Shown: piece by piece, positions 7,057 through 14,181 of the stretch | Position numbering within the stretch: position 1 is the stretch's first letter | How the letters are laid out: each line of letters begins with the position of its first letter | DNA from: MAG-120531 sp963934855 | Lineage (GTDB): Bacteria > Bacteroidota > Bacteroidia > Flavobacteriales > Flavobacteriaceae | DNA: 27,158 nucleotides | Reading direction: 5' to 3' | NCBI GenBank assembly: GCA_963934855.1 | Contig: CAWWAC010000023.1 | Span: 1-27,158 of the forward strand | The notes under the pieces: generated by a model | Databases searched by the model: none | Told to the model about the DNA's origin: nothing | The model's input: only the letters and a program-made list of their open reading frames with translations | Program-made: the position numbers and the translations under genes

Positions 7057-8364
7057 ATGGGTACCTTTAAAATTGAAGGAGGGCACACACTCCATGGAAA
7101 TATAATCCCTCAGGGCGCAAAAAATGAAGCTTTACAAATTCTTTGTTCAGTATTACTCACTGCAGAAGAAGTAACCATACACAATATTCCAGACATTATA
7201 GATGTCAATAAACTCATTTCTCTTTTAGAAGACTTGGGGGTTAAAATTCAAAAGAAAGGAAAAGGCTCTTATACATTTAAAGCAGACGATGTTAATTTAG
7301 ATTACCTCCAATCAGACCAATACAAACTAGACGGTAAAGGTCTTAGAGGCTCCATTATGTTAGTGGGCCCCTTATTAGCTCGTTTTGGAAAGGGATATAT
7401 TCCAAAGCCAGGCGGAGATAAAATTGGACGCAGGCGTTTAGACACTCATTTTGAGGGTTTTATAAAGCTAGGCGCACAGTTTAGATATAATGAAGAAGAG
7501 TATTTTTACGGGGTAGAGGCAGACAAGCTTAAAGGAGCGTATATGCTCTTAGATGAAGCCTCTGTAACTGGTACAGCCAACATATTAATGGCCTCTGTGA
7601 TGGCAGAAGGCACTACCACTATTTACAATGCAGCCTGTGAACCTTACTTACAGCAGCTTTGTGCCCTTTTAAATAAAATGGGGGCTAAAATTAGTGGCAT
7701 AGGATCTAATTTACTTACCATTCAAGGGGTTGCCATTTTAAATGGCGCTTCACACACCATGCTTCCAGATATGATTGAAATTGGAAGTTGGATAGGAATG
7801 GCCGCTATTACTAAAAGCGAGCTCACCATAAAAAACGTAAACTGGAATATGCTGGGCCAAATACCATCTGTTTTTAGAAAATTAGGAATTACCCTAGAAC
7901 AAAAGGGCGATGATATTTTTATACCAGCCCATACAGAGGGATATGCCATTCAAAACTATATAGACGGGTCTATTTTAACCATATCAGACGCACCTTGGCC
8001 AGGTCTAACTCCAGACCTTCTCAGTATTTTATTAGTGACTGCTACACAGGCTAGAGGAGAAGTGCTTATTCACCAAAAAATGTTTGAAAGCCGGCTTTTC
8101 TTTGTAGACAAACTCATTGATATGGGAGCTAAAATTATTTTATGTGACCCCCATAGGGCTACTATTATTGGTCATGACTTTAAGTCTAATTTAAAGGCCA
8201 CTACTATGGTTTCTCCAGATATTAGGGCAGGTGTTTCCTTGCTTATTGCGGCACTTTCTGCCCAGGGAACTTCTACCATTCATAATATTGAGCAAATAGA
8301 CCGTGGTTATGAAAATATAGATGAACGCCTAAGAGCTATAGGAGCTCATATTGTTCGTTTATAG
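7057..8364 (+). CDS. murA: UDP-GlcNAc 1-carboxyvinyltransferase MurA (Asp-type)
   Basis: First committed step of peptidoglycan synthesis: transfer of enolpyruvyl from PEP to UDP-GlcNAc. The protein has 435 residues, a little longer than the usual ~420, and the two inside-out alpha/beta domains. 'IPQGAKNEALQ' carries the conserved Lys22-Asn23 pair. The active-site loop reads 'PKPGGDKIGRRRLDTHFEGF', so the general-acid position occupied by Cys115 in E. coli is Asp121 here. Cys-to-Asp MurA enzymes are active but escape alkylation by fosfomycin, as known for mycobacterial and chlamydial MurA. 'DIRAGVSLLIAALSAQGTS' near the C terminus contains the second conserved Arg site. Probably in an operon with the DUF4290 gene. 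Confidence 0.95.
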   Translation: MGTFKIEGGHTLHGNIIPQGAKNEALQILCSVLLTAEEVTIHNIPDIIDVNKLISLLEDLGVKIQKKGKGSYTFKADDVNLDYLQSDQYKLDGKGLRGSIMLVGPLLARFGKGYIPKPGGDKIGRRRLDTHFEGFIKLGAQFRYNEEEYFYGVEADKLKGAYMLLDEASVTGTANILMASVMAEGTTTIYNAACEPYLQQLCALLNKMGAKISGIGSNLLTIQGVAILNGASHTMLPDMIEIGSWIGMAAITKSELTIKNVNWNMLGQIPSVFRKLGITLEQKGDDIFIPAHTEGYAIQNYIDGSILTISDAPWPGLTPDLLSILLVTATQARGEVLIHQKMFESRLFFVDKLIDMGAKIILCDPHRATIIGHDFKSNLKATTMVSPDIRAGVSLLIAALSAQGTSTIHNIEQIDRGYENIDERLRAIGAHIVRL

Positions 8365-8409
8365 ATGTTTATTAGAAAGACTTACCTTTTCACTGTGAAC
8401 TAAAATATA

Positions 8410-8435
8410 GGCAATGAGCGCTTGCGCCATTGGCC
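8410..8435. repeat. Imperfect hairpin downstream of murA
   Basis: GGCAATGAGCGC (8410-8421) and GCGCCATTGGCC (8424-8435) form a G+C-rich imperfect stem with one mismatch and bulges, followed by ATTTTTG. It could end the murA transcript or be a local repeat unit. The 165-bp convergent gap 8365-8529 otherwise holds only this and the hairpin at 8475. Confidence 0.4.
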
Positions 8436-8474
8436 CATTTTTGATTGACTTAGATAGGCATCTAAAAATAAAAT

Positions 8475-8507
8475 ACCCCCAAAACATATAAAGAATTGGA
8501 GGTTTTT
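8475..8507. terminator. Candidate terminator between murA and the amidohydrolase
   Basis: ACCCCCAA (8475-8482) pairs with TTGGAGGT (8496-8503) with one A-C mismatch around a 13-nt loop and is followed by TTTTT. On the minus strand the left flank supplies A/T-rich sequence ending in TATTTTATTTTT, so it may serve both convergent genes. Confidence 0.5.
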
Positions 8508-8529
8508 ACTTTAGTAATTATAGCGGCAT

Positions 8530-9960
8530 TTATTTTCCTTGATTAATAGGAGCAGGGCCTTCTATCATAGGTTCATAAACCTCATTTCCTTTTCTCTCTT
8601 TGTACTCTGCTTTAACCTGGTTTACAAGTTTAGGATTGTCAAATAAATCTACCATAGTCATTCCCATGGCTTTGGCCGCATGAATCATTCCTTTGTGGCC
8701 AATACTCATTCCTGCGCAGGCTACTACTGCCCAAGAGTGCCATGGCGTGTCTTTTGGAGCTACAGTCACCCCCAGGTTAATATTGGCTACATTCCAACTT
8801 ACATCACCCACATCCGTAGAACCACCACCAGAGTTTTCTCTAGTGTCTTCTAAGGGACTAATGATAGCGTCCATGCCTACTTGAGGTTTTCCGGTGGCTT
8901 CTTGAATTTTCATTCCAAAAGCGGTCTCTTCCTCCGTATAAGAAAGAGGCCCTAATAGCTCTAAATTCTTTTGCATGATAGCCCCGCCACTTCTATTTAC
9001 TAAAGTTTCATAAATCCCAGAAATCAGGGATATTTTATAATCTACATTGGCCATAATTGCGGCACCTTCTGCCATGGCTTGTACGCGTTCATATACGGGC
9101 TTCATTCCAGAGCGTTTAGAGTCTCTTACACGCACCCATAATCTAGCATAATCAGGCACTACATTTACCACTTGCCCACCATCCTGAATGTGGTAGTGAA
9201 TCCTTACTGTTGGCTTAATATGCTCTCTGTAATAATTAATTCCAGTAGTGTATAATTCTAAGGCGTCAGAAGCAGAACGGCCATTCCAGGGATCTGCAGA
9301 GGCGTGTGCAGCTTGCCCGTAAAACTCTACTTTGAAATCTATAAGAGCTAGTGAGCTTTGAACGTCAGCCCTGGTATCTGCAGAGGGGTGCCAGCTAATA
9401 TTAACATCTACATCATCCCAAAGACCTGCTTTAACCATCCAAATTTTTCCAAAGAACTTTTCTTCAGAGGGAGTGCCTAAAAACTTTACAGTCCCTTTAA
9501 TTTTCCCAGATTCTATAAGCTCTTTTACAGCAATGGCAGCCCCTAAACTTCCCGCTCCAAAAAGGTTGTGACCACATCCGTGACCAGCAGCCCCCTCATT
9601 TAAAAATTCTTTAGTGGGCTGTGCTTTTTGTGAAATACCCGGAAGGGCGTCAAACTCTCCCAAAACACTAATTACAGGGCTTCCAGACCCATAGGTGGCA
9701 GTAAAGGCAGTAGGAATACCCGCCACACCTCTAGTTACAGTAAAACCGTTGGCTTCTGCATAACTAGCTAGTATTTCTGCAGATTTATCTTCTTCAAATG
9801 CTGTTTCTGCCAATGCCCAAATAGAATCACTAATAGCAATAAGTGCTTCTTGGTGTTTTTCTACTGAAGCCATGACGGCTTTTTTGTGTGCGTTTACTTT
9901 TTGCGCATTTATAGCCTGAAAAGAGATGGCCATTAGGGCTAGTAAAATAATTTTTTTCAT
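8530..9960 (-). CDS. Exported M20-family amidohydrolase (AbgB-like)
   Basis: A 476-residue metallo-amidohydrolase of the M20/AbgB type, which cleaves amide-linked amino acid conjugates such as p-aminobenzoyl-glutamate or N-acyl amino acids. Metal and catalytic residues are visible: 'GEFDALPG' (101-108), 'GHGCGHNLF' (Cys129, His131), 'GTPSEE' (Glu166/167), 'WHPS' (His191), 'GQAAHAS' (His219, dimer-domain histidine) and 'DTPWHSW' near residue 415. The N terminus 'MKKIILLALMAISFQAINAQ' is a signal peptide with cleavage likely after INA, so the enzyme is periplasmic or membrane-anchored, unlike cytosolic AbgB. The gene is single, with a -7-like TATATTTC at 9996-9989 upstream. Substrate unknown. 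Confidence 0.9.
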   Translation of the reverse strand: MKKIILLALMAISFQAINAQKVNAHKKAVMASVEKHQEALIAISDSIWALAETAFEEDKSAEILASYAEANGFTVTRGVAGIPTAFTATYGSGSPVISVLGEFDALPGISQKAQPTKEFLNEGAAGHGCGHNLFGAGSLGAAIAVKELIESGKIKGTVKFLGTPSEEKFFGKIWMVKAGLWDDVDVNISWHPSADTRADVQSSLALIDFKVEFYGQAAHASADPWNGRSASDALELYTTGINYYREHIKPTVRIHYHIQDGGQVVNVVPDYARLWVRVRDSKRSGMKPVYERVQAMAEGAAIMANVDYKISLISGIYETLVNRSGGAIMQKNLELLGPLSYTEEETAFGMKIQEATGKPQVGMDAIISPLEDTRENSGGGSTDVGDVSWNVANINLGVTVAPKDTPWHSWAVVACAGMSIGHKGMIHAAKAMGMTMVDLFDNPKLVNQVKAEYKERKGNEVYEPMIEGPAPINQGK

Positions 9961-10079
9961 GGTTTTGTAAATTGATTATTTAAGAAAAGAAATATACAAA
10001 AAAACAATCAAATGAATCTGTTCTAAAGCAAATCAAATGTAAGCTAGTGAGAGATAAATTTTAGAAAATCACAATCGTA

Positions 10080-11558
10080 TTACTGTCTTTTTTTTCTGGG
10101 TACTATATGGGTCTTAAGGATTCTTTTGCTCTCAATTTTCACGGCTTTTTGGTCTCTCATACTCCAAAGCAAGTCTGCGGCAAACTTCCTTTGCTTTTCT
10201 AAATTAATAATAGGCAAAGGATAAGAGACTCCTAAATTAAAATCTAGAAAGGCCGCTTCTAATGGGGGCATTTTCCATGGTTCATGAATGTAACTGGTGG
10301 GTAAGTCTTTTAGTTCTGGAACCCACTTTTTAATAAATAGACCATCTGGGTCGTGGTCTTTTCCATTTTTTATTGGATTGTATATTCTAATTGTATTGAC
10401 ACCTGTTTCTCCAGCCTGCATTTGGAGCTGTGGAAAGTGAATACCAGGTTCAAAGTCTAAGAAATTAGAAGCTAAATGTGGGGAACAATCCTGCCATGGC
10501 TGCCATAGAAGGTGGGTGAAAAAAGAGGCTAGCATAGCGCGTAATCTAAAATTTATAAAGCCAGTAGCAAGCAAACACCGCATGGCAGCGTCTACCATTG
10601 GCACGCCAGTTTGTCCTTTTTTCCAAGCTTCTTGAAAGGCTATATTTTTCTCTTTTTTAAGGCTGTGATAGCCTTTATTTACTGAGTCAAACTCAATACT
10701 AGGCTCCATTTCAAATTTTTGAATAAAATGCGCTTGCCAGCTAAGTCTTGAGAGAAAACTACTAGCATTTCTTTTGTTATTTATTTTAGGTAGTTGGTGT
10801 ATGATATATTGAAAAACTTCCCTAGTAGAGAGCATACCCCAAGCTAAATATGGAGAAATTCTACCACTGTGCAATCTAGACTCCAACGGCTTTGAGTAAA
10901 ATCTGTTATAGCCTGAAATTCTTTTATTTATAAAGCTATTTAAATATTGTACGCCTTTGTTTGTGCCACCTTCTTGAATAGCAGGGCTGGTTTCTTGAAC
11001 TGCTACCACTTTTGTAGAAATTATTTTAAAAGGGAAACTCTCTGTAATATCCTCTATTTGTCTTAGACTTAAAAAAGAAGCTTTTGTGAAATCTGGACGA
11101 TGTTGAGGCGCCCTCATTTGTGACTCCCAATGTGTTCTCCAATCTACTCTATTTTTAAGTCCTCTTAGAATAGAGTTATTAGGATATTCATGCCATTCAG
11201 TTTCATTTTTATTACACCACTTTTTAACTGCTTTATCTCTAGAATAAGTAATGTTCATACCTGTTTCCATATGAGAATAAATACCACTCACTTTTTCCCA
11301 TTTATTTATATTATCAAAAACATCAAGTATATCTTCTCCCAAAACTATAATTTTAGTTTGGTGAAAGGCAAGTAAGGACTGGAGATGTTCTAAGCCTTGT
11401 TTTATAAAGTTTAAGTGTAATTTACTGTAATGACTGTCTTGAACCCAGCAGGGTTCAAAAGAGTATAATAAAAGAATTTTATGACCACTATCTATGGCTT
11501 TAGTGAGCGCTTGGTGGTCCTGAAGTCTTAGGTCTCTTTTAAACCATACAACAACCAT
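10080..11558 (-). CDS. Divergent photolyase/cryptochrome family flavoprotein
   Basis: A 492-residue member of the photolyase/cryptochrome superfamily. The N-terminal alpha/beta antenna-type domain begins 'MVVVWFKRDLRLQDHQAL'. The C-terminal FAD domain shows 'SGYNRFYSKPLESRLHSGRISPYLAWGMLSTREV' (216-248), 'QTGVPMVDAAMRCLLATGFINFRLRAM' (316-342) and 'MQAGETGVNTIRIYNP' (380-395). Where class I photolyases have the Trp-Gln-Trp stretch near FAD, this protein has Gln-Met-Gln (379-381). A 'KDHDPDGLFIKKWVPEL' segment then follows. It is therefore a separate subclass whose electron-transfer route to flavin must differ. Whether it repairs DNA or signals cannot be told from sequence. It starts 1 bp after the CPD photolyase stop and is the last gene of the operon. 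Confidence 0.88.
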   Translation of the reverse strand: MVVVWFKRDLRLQDHQALTKAIDSGHKILLLYSFEPCWVQDSHYSKLHLNFIKQGLEHLQSLLAFHQTKIIVLGEDILDVFDNINKWEKVSGIYSHMETGMNITYSRDKAVKKWCNKNETEWHEYPNNSILRGLKNRVDWRTHWESQMRAPQHRPDFTKASFLSLRQIEDITESFPFKIISTKVVAVQETSPAIQEGGTNKGVQYLNSFINKRISGYNRFYSKPLESRLHSGRISPYLAWGMLSTREVFQYIIHQLPKINNKRNASSFLSRLSWQAHFIQKFEMEPSIEFDSVNKGYHSLKKEKNIAFQEAWKKGQTGVPMVDAAMRCLLATGFINFRLRAMLASFFTHLLWQPWQDCSPHLASNFLDFEPGIHFPQLQMQAGETGVNTIRIYNPIKNGKDHDPDGLFIKKWVPELKDLPTSYIHEPWKMPPLEAAFLDFNLGVSYPLPIINLEKQRKFAADLLWSMRDQKAVKIESKRILKTHIVPRKKRQ

Positions 11559-11559
11559 A

Positions 11560-12870
11560 TTAGCTCAAAGCTGTTTTATAAGTAATCAGACAACGCTCTC
11601 TGGCTATTTTATGATCTACCATTGGTCTGGGATAGCTAAGTTCTTGTAAGTCTGGCAACCATTTATTAATATAGGTATGCTGCTTGTCAAATTTATCTAT
11701 TTGGGTCATGGGGTTAAAAATCCTGAAGTATGGAGCTGCGTCTACACCGGAGCCTGCTGCCCATTGCCAGTTACCCACATTACTAGCTAGTTCAAAGTCT
11801 AATAGTTTTTCTGCAAAGTAAGCCTCTCCCCATCTCCAATCTATTAAAAGATGCTTGCACAGAAAACTAGCTACTAACATTCTTACTCTATTGTGCATGG
11901 TACCATTTTGGTTTAATTCTCTCATTCCAGCATCTACCAAAGGGTAGCCAGTAATACCATTTTTCCATTTTTCAAATTCAGCTAAATTATTTCTCCAACG
12001 AATACCGTCATATGCAGGCTTAAAAGACTGAGTGATGGTGTGGGGGAAGTGCCATAAAATTTGCATAAAAAATTCTCTCCAAATGAGTTCACTTAAAAAC
12101 ACTTGGTTATTTTGAGCCCTTGCTTTTGTAACCATTTCTCTCACAGATACAGTACCAAACCTTAAGTGAGGACCTAATTTAGAGGTGGCATCTTCAATAC
12201 CTGGAAAATCTCTTTTTTCTTGGTAATCTTCTATGAGAGCGGGGGTAACTTTGAATGCACTTACAATTAAAGAAGATTCCTCAAAGCCCATTTCTAACAA
12301 ACTGTGTAAGGGTTTATTAAAAGCAAATAAATTTTCTAAAGGCATGTCTAAAATATCGAATCCAGTTGGGTGTGTGACATTAAAAAGACTTAACCACTTG
12401 TTTTTAAATGGCGTGTAAACCACATAAGGCTTGCCATCCTCTTTTGTAATATCATTTTTTTCAAATATCACCTGATCTTTAAAACTGAAAAAAGAAACCC
12501 CTTTATCATTTAAAAACGCAGCTACTTGCTTGTCTCTGTTAATAGCATACGGTTCGTAATCTTCGTTGACATAAACTCCTTGCAGTTCATAGGTTTGAGT
12601 GATCTGATTAAAACTTTCTAATACACTTTTGTAAAAGGAGTAAATACCACTCTGGCTTTCTTTTCTAAATTGAGAATTTAGCTGTTCTATATTTTTGTGA
12701 ATAAAAGAGAGTCTTGCGTCATTTTTTGGCAGTGAATCTAAGATTTCAGGATCAAAAATAAAAATAGGAAGGACTTTATAACCACTATTTAGCGCATTTG
12801 AAAGCCCCGTATTGTCATGAGACCTAAGGTCTCTTCTAAACCAAAAAACTACAATTTTCTCTTTACTCAT
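11560..12870 (-). CDS. phrB: Class I CPD photolyase (deoxyribodipyrimidine photo-lyase)
   Basis: A light-driven repair enzyme for cyclobutane pyrimidine dimers, 436 residues from the ATG at 12870. The N-terminal domain starts 'IVVFWFRRDLRSHDNTGL'. The FAD domain carries the class I landmarks 'SELIWREFFMQILWHFP' (260-276), 'TGYPLVDAGMRELN' (307-320), 'MHNRVRMLVASFLCKHLLIDWRWGEAYFA' (from 325) and 'NVGNWQWAAGSGVDAAPYFRIFNP' (364-387), including the Asn and Trp residues around FAD. A TTG three bases upstream could also start the protein, but the ATG forms a 1-bp TGATG overlap with the SDR stop, a standard coupling arrangement. Third gene of the operon. Confidence 0.94.
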   Translation of the reverse strand: MSKEKIVVFWFRRDLRSHDNTGLSNALNSGYKVLPIFIFDPEILDSLPKNDARLSFIHKNIEQLNSQFRKESQSGIYSFYKSVLESFNQITQTYELQGVYVNEDYEPYAINRDKQVAAFLNDKGVSFFSFKDQVIFEKNDITKEDGKPYVVYTPFKNKWLSLFNVTHPTGFDILDMPLENLFAFNKPLHSLLEMGFEESSLIVSAFKVTPALIEDYQEKRDFPGIEDATSKLGPHLRFGTVSVREMVTKARAQNNQVFLSELIWREFFMQILWHFPHTITQSFKPAYDGIRWRNNLAEFEKWKNGITGYPLVDAGMRELNQNGTMHNRVRMLVASFLCKHLLIDWRWGEAYFAEKLLDFELASNVGNWQWAAGSGVDAAPYFRIFNPMTQIDKFDKQHTYINKWLPDLQELSYPRPMVDHKIARERCLITYKTALS

Positions 12871-13559
12871 CAATGTACATTCAAGCTACTCATTCCTCCG
12901 TCAACACCTAATATTTGTCCGCTCATCCAACTGCTTTGGTCTGATAGTAAAAAGACTGCCATTTGAGCAATATCTGCTGGAGTTCCTACCCTTTTTAAAG
13001 GATGTCTAGCGTCCATCATCTCTCTTTTTTTCTCATTATTTAAAAGACGTCCTGCCAATGGCGTATCTGTTAATGATGGGGCTATACAATTCACTCTTAT
13101 TTTTGGTGCATACTCAGCAGCTAATGATTTAGTAAAGCCTTCTACAGCTCCTTTGGCAGCTGCTATACTGGCGTGAAAAGGCATTCCCATACCTACCGCT
13201 ACTGTACTAAAATATACTATACTAGAACCTAGGCTCATTCTAGGCATAATTGACTGGACAATAGGTAACATTGCAAAAAAATTAATTTCCATGTCAGATC
13301 TAAAAGCCTCATTAGAGAGCATTTTTAAGGGTTTTAGGTTTATAGAACCTGGACAGTAAACAAAACCATCAATTTGCTCTGGCATTAAGGTCATATCTAA
13401 GGTGTCTGAAAGCACGTCAAAAGGAATGTGAGTGATGTTTTCATGACTTTTTTCTGGAGCTGTTCTAGAAGCAACAAATAATTGAGCACTTGGTGCCATG
13501 AGTGTAATAATTTCTAGTCCAATACCATGTGAACCTCCTATGAGTAAAATATTTTTCAT
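12870..13559 (-). CDS. SDR-family protein lacking the catalytic tyrosine
   Basis: A 229-residue short-chain dehydrogenase/reductase fold. It has the dinucleotide site 'LLIGGSHGIG' (5-14), 'IDGFVYCPGSIN' in place of the NNAG strand, the catalytic-Ser position 'VYFSTVA' (Ser118), 'KIRVNCIAPSLTDTPLA', and the usual C-terminal 'SSWMSGQILGVDGGMS'. The YxxxK motif reads 'FHASIAAAKGAVEG': Lys136 is present but the Tyr four residues before it is Ile132. My recollection of homologues is that this 'MPFHxSxAAAKGA' form recurs near photolyase genes, so it may be a stable subfamily with altered chemistry or a binding role. It lies between the SRPBCC gene (2-bp gap) and photolyase (1-bp overlap). Confidence 0.85.
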   Translation of the reverse strand: MKNILLIGGSHGIGLEIITLMAPSAQLFVASRTAPEKSHENITHIPFDVLSDTLDMTLMPEQIDGFVYCPGSINLKPLKMLSNEAFRSDMEINFFAMLPIVQSIMPRMSLGSSIVYFSTVAVGMGMPFHASIAAAKGAVEGFTKSLAAEYAPKIRVNCIAPSLTDTPLAGRLLNNEKKREMMDARHPLKRVGTPADIAQMAVFLLSDQSSWMSGQILGVDGGMSSLNVH

Positions 13560-13561
13560 CG

Positions 13562-14056
13562 TTATATTTTTTTAAGTGTGAGTATTGTAGGTGTTGGAAG
13601 TTGGCCAAAGATTTCTCTGAGGGCTAACTCTCTGTGTGCAAAAATCTTCTTTAACTGAGGTTTTACTAAAAAAGGGTGTACCCATTGTCCCAGAATTCCA
13701 AAAGGTATCTTGTAATCTATAATGTCTTCCATTTCAACCCCTCCTTCTATTTCTTTAATAAAGTGCTTGTGATGCCATAACGCATAGGGTCCAAACCGCT
13801 GTTCATCTACAAAATAAATGCCTTCTTTTACTTGTGTAATTTCCGTCACCCATTTGGTAGTAATTCCTGGAAATGGTTTTACCGTATAATGAATGAGCTG
13901 GCCGGCATACATTTTTTTTTCGGCACCTGCCAAAATATGAAAACCCATGGCTTGAGGGGTAATTTTTTGTAGATTTTTAGGATCTGATAGAAAATTCCAG
14001 GCAGTGGCCATATCTGTTTTAATATATTGCTTGGCGTGTAACTGATATAGTTGCAT
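13562..14056 (-). CDS. SRPBCC ligand-binding protein, first gene of photolyase operon
   Basis: A 164-residue SRPBCC (helix-grip) protein: 'MATAWNFLSDPKNLQKITPQAMGFHI' is the family N-terminal helix and loop. It is followed by 'AGQLIHYTVKPFPGITTKWVTEITQVKEGIYFVDEQRFGPYALWHHKHFIKEI', where the 'F.DEQ..GPY..W.H.H.F' motif is seen in SRPBCC proteins often labelled 'cell division inhibitor'. That label is historical and no division role is shown by the sequence. It probably binds a hydrophobic small molecule. Position as first gene of the photolyase operon links it to light or pigment biology by inference. A -7 box lies about 20 bp upstream. Confidence 0.85.
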   Translation of the reverse strand: MQLYQLHAKQYIKTDMATAWNFLSDPKNLQKITPQAMGFHILAGAEKKMYAGQLIHYTVKPFPGITTKWVTEITQVKEGIYFVDEQRFGPYALWHHKHFIKEIEGGVEMEDIIDYKIPFGILGQWVHPFLVKPQLKKIFAHRELALREIFGQLPTPTILTLKKI

Positions 14057-14075
14057 AGAAGATTCGGTTTTTTTT

Positions 14076-14093
14076 ACAAAGATATTATTTTGT
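14076..14093. promoter_or_regulatory. Inverted repeat overlapping the photolyase-operon promoter
   Basis: ACAAA-GATATTAT-TTTGT is a 5-bp inverted repeat with an 8-nt spacer. Its left arm is part of the minus-strand -7 box. The geometry would suit a dimeric repressor blocking the promoter, but an AT-rich repeat this short can also arise by chance. Confidence 0.3.
14077..14084 (-). promoter_or_regulatory. -7 box of the SRPBCC-SDR-photolyase operon
   Basis: On the minus strand this reads TATCTTTG, an exact TAnnTTTG match, about 20 nt before the ATG at 14056. No TTG occurs at the normal -33 spacing. Absence of a good -33 element would fit a promoter that needs an activator or alternative sigma factor. 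Confidence 0.5.
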
Positions 14094-14150
14094 TTAACTG
14101 TAGAGTATAATTAGTGAACAAATATTAAAAAATGACAATTGCATTTTTTG

Positions 14151-14158
14151 TATATTTG
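14151..14158 (+). promoter_or_regulatory. -7 box of the DUF2911 gene
   Basis: TATATTTG, an exact consensus -7 box, lies 23 nt before the ATG at 14182. A TTG at 14139-14141 is too close to be a normal -33 element. The 125-bp gap 14057-14181 thus carries two back-to-back promoters. Confidence 0.5.
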
Positions 14159-14181
14159 CATAAATTATAAAAACAACAATC

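Noticed and set aside
9989..9996. TATATTTC as promoter of the amidohydrolase gene
   Set aside because: One mismatch to the -7 consensus and no correctly spaced -33 element; noted in the gene entry only.
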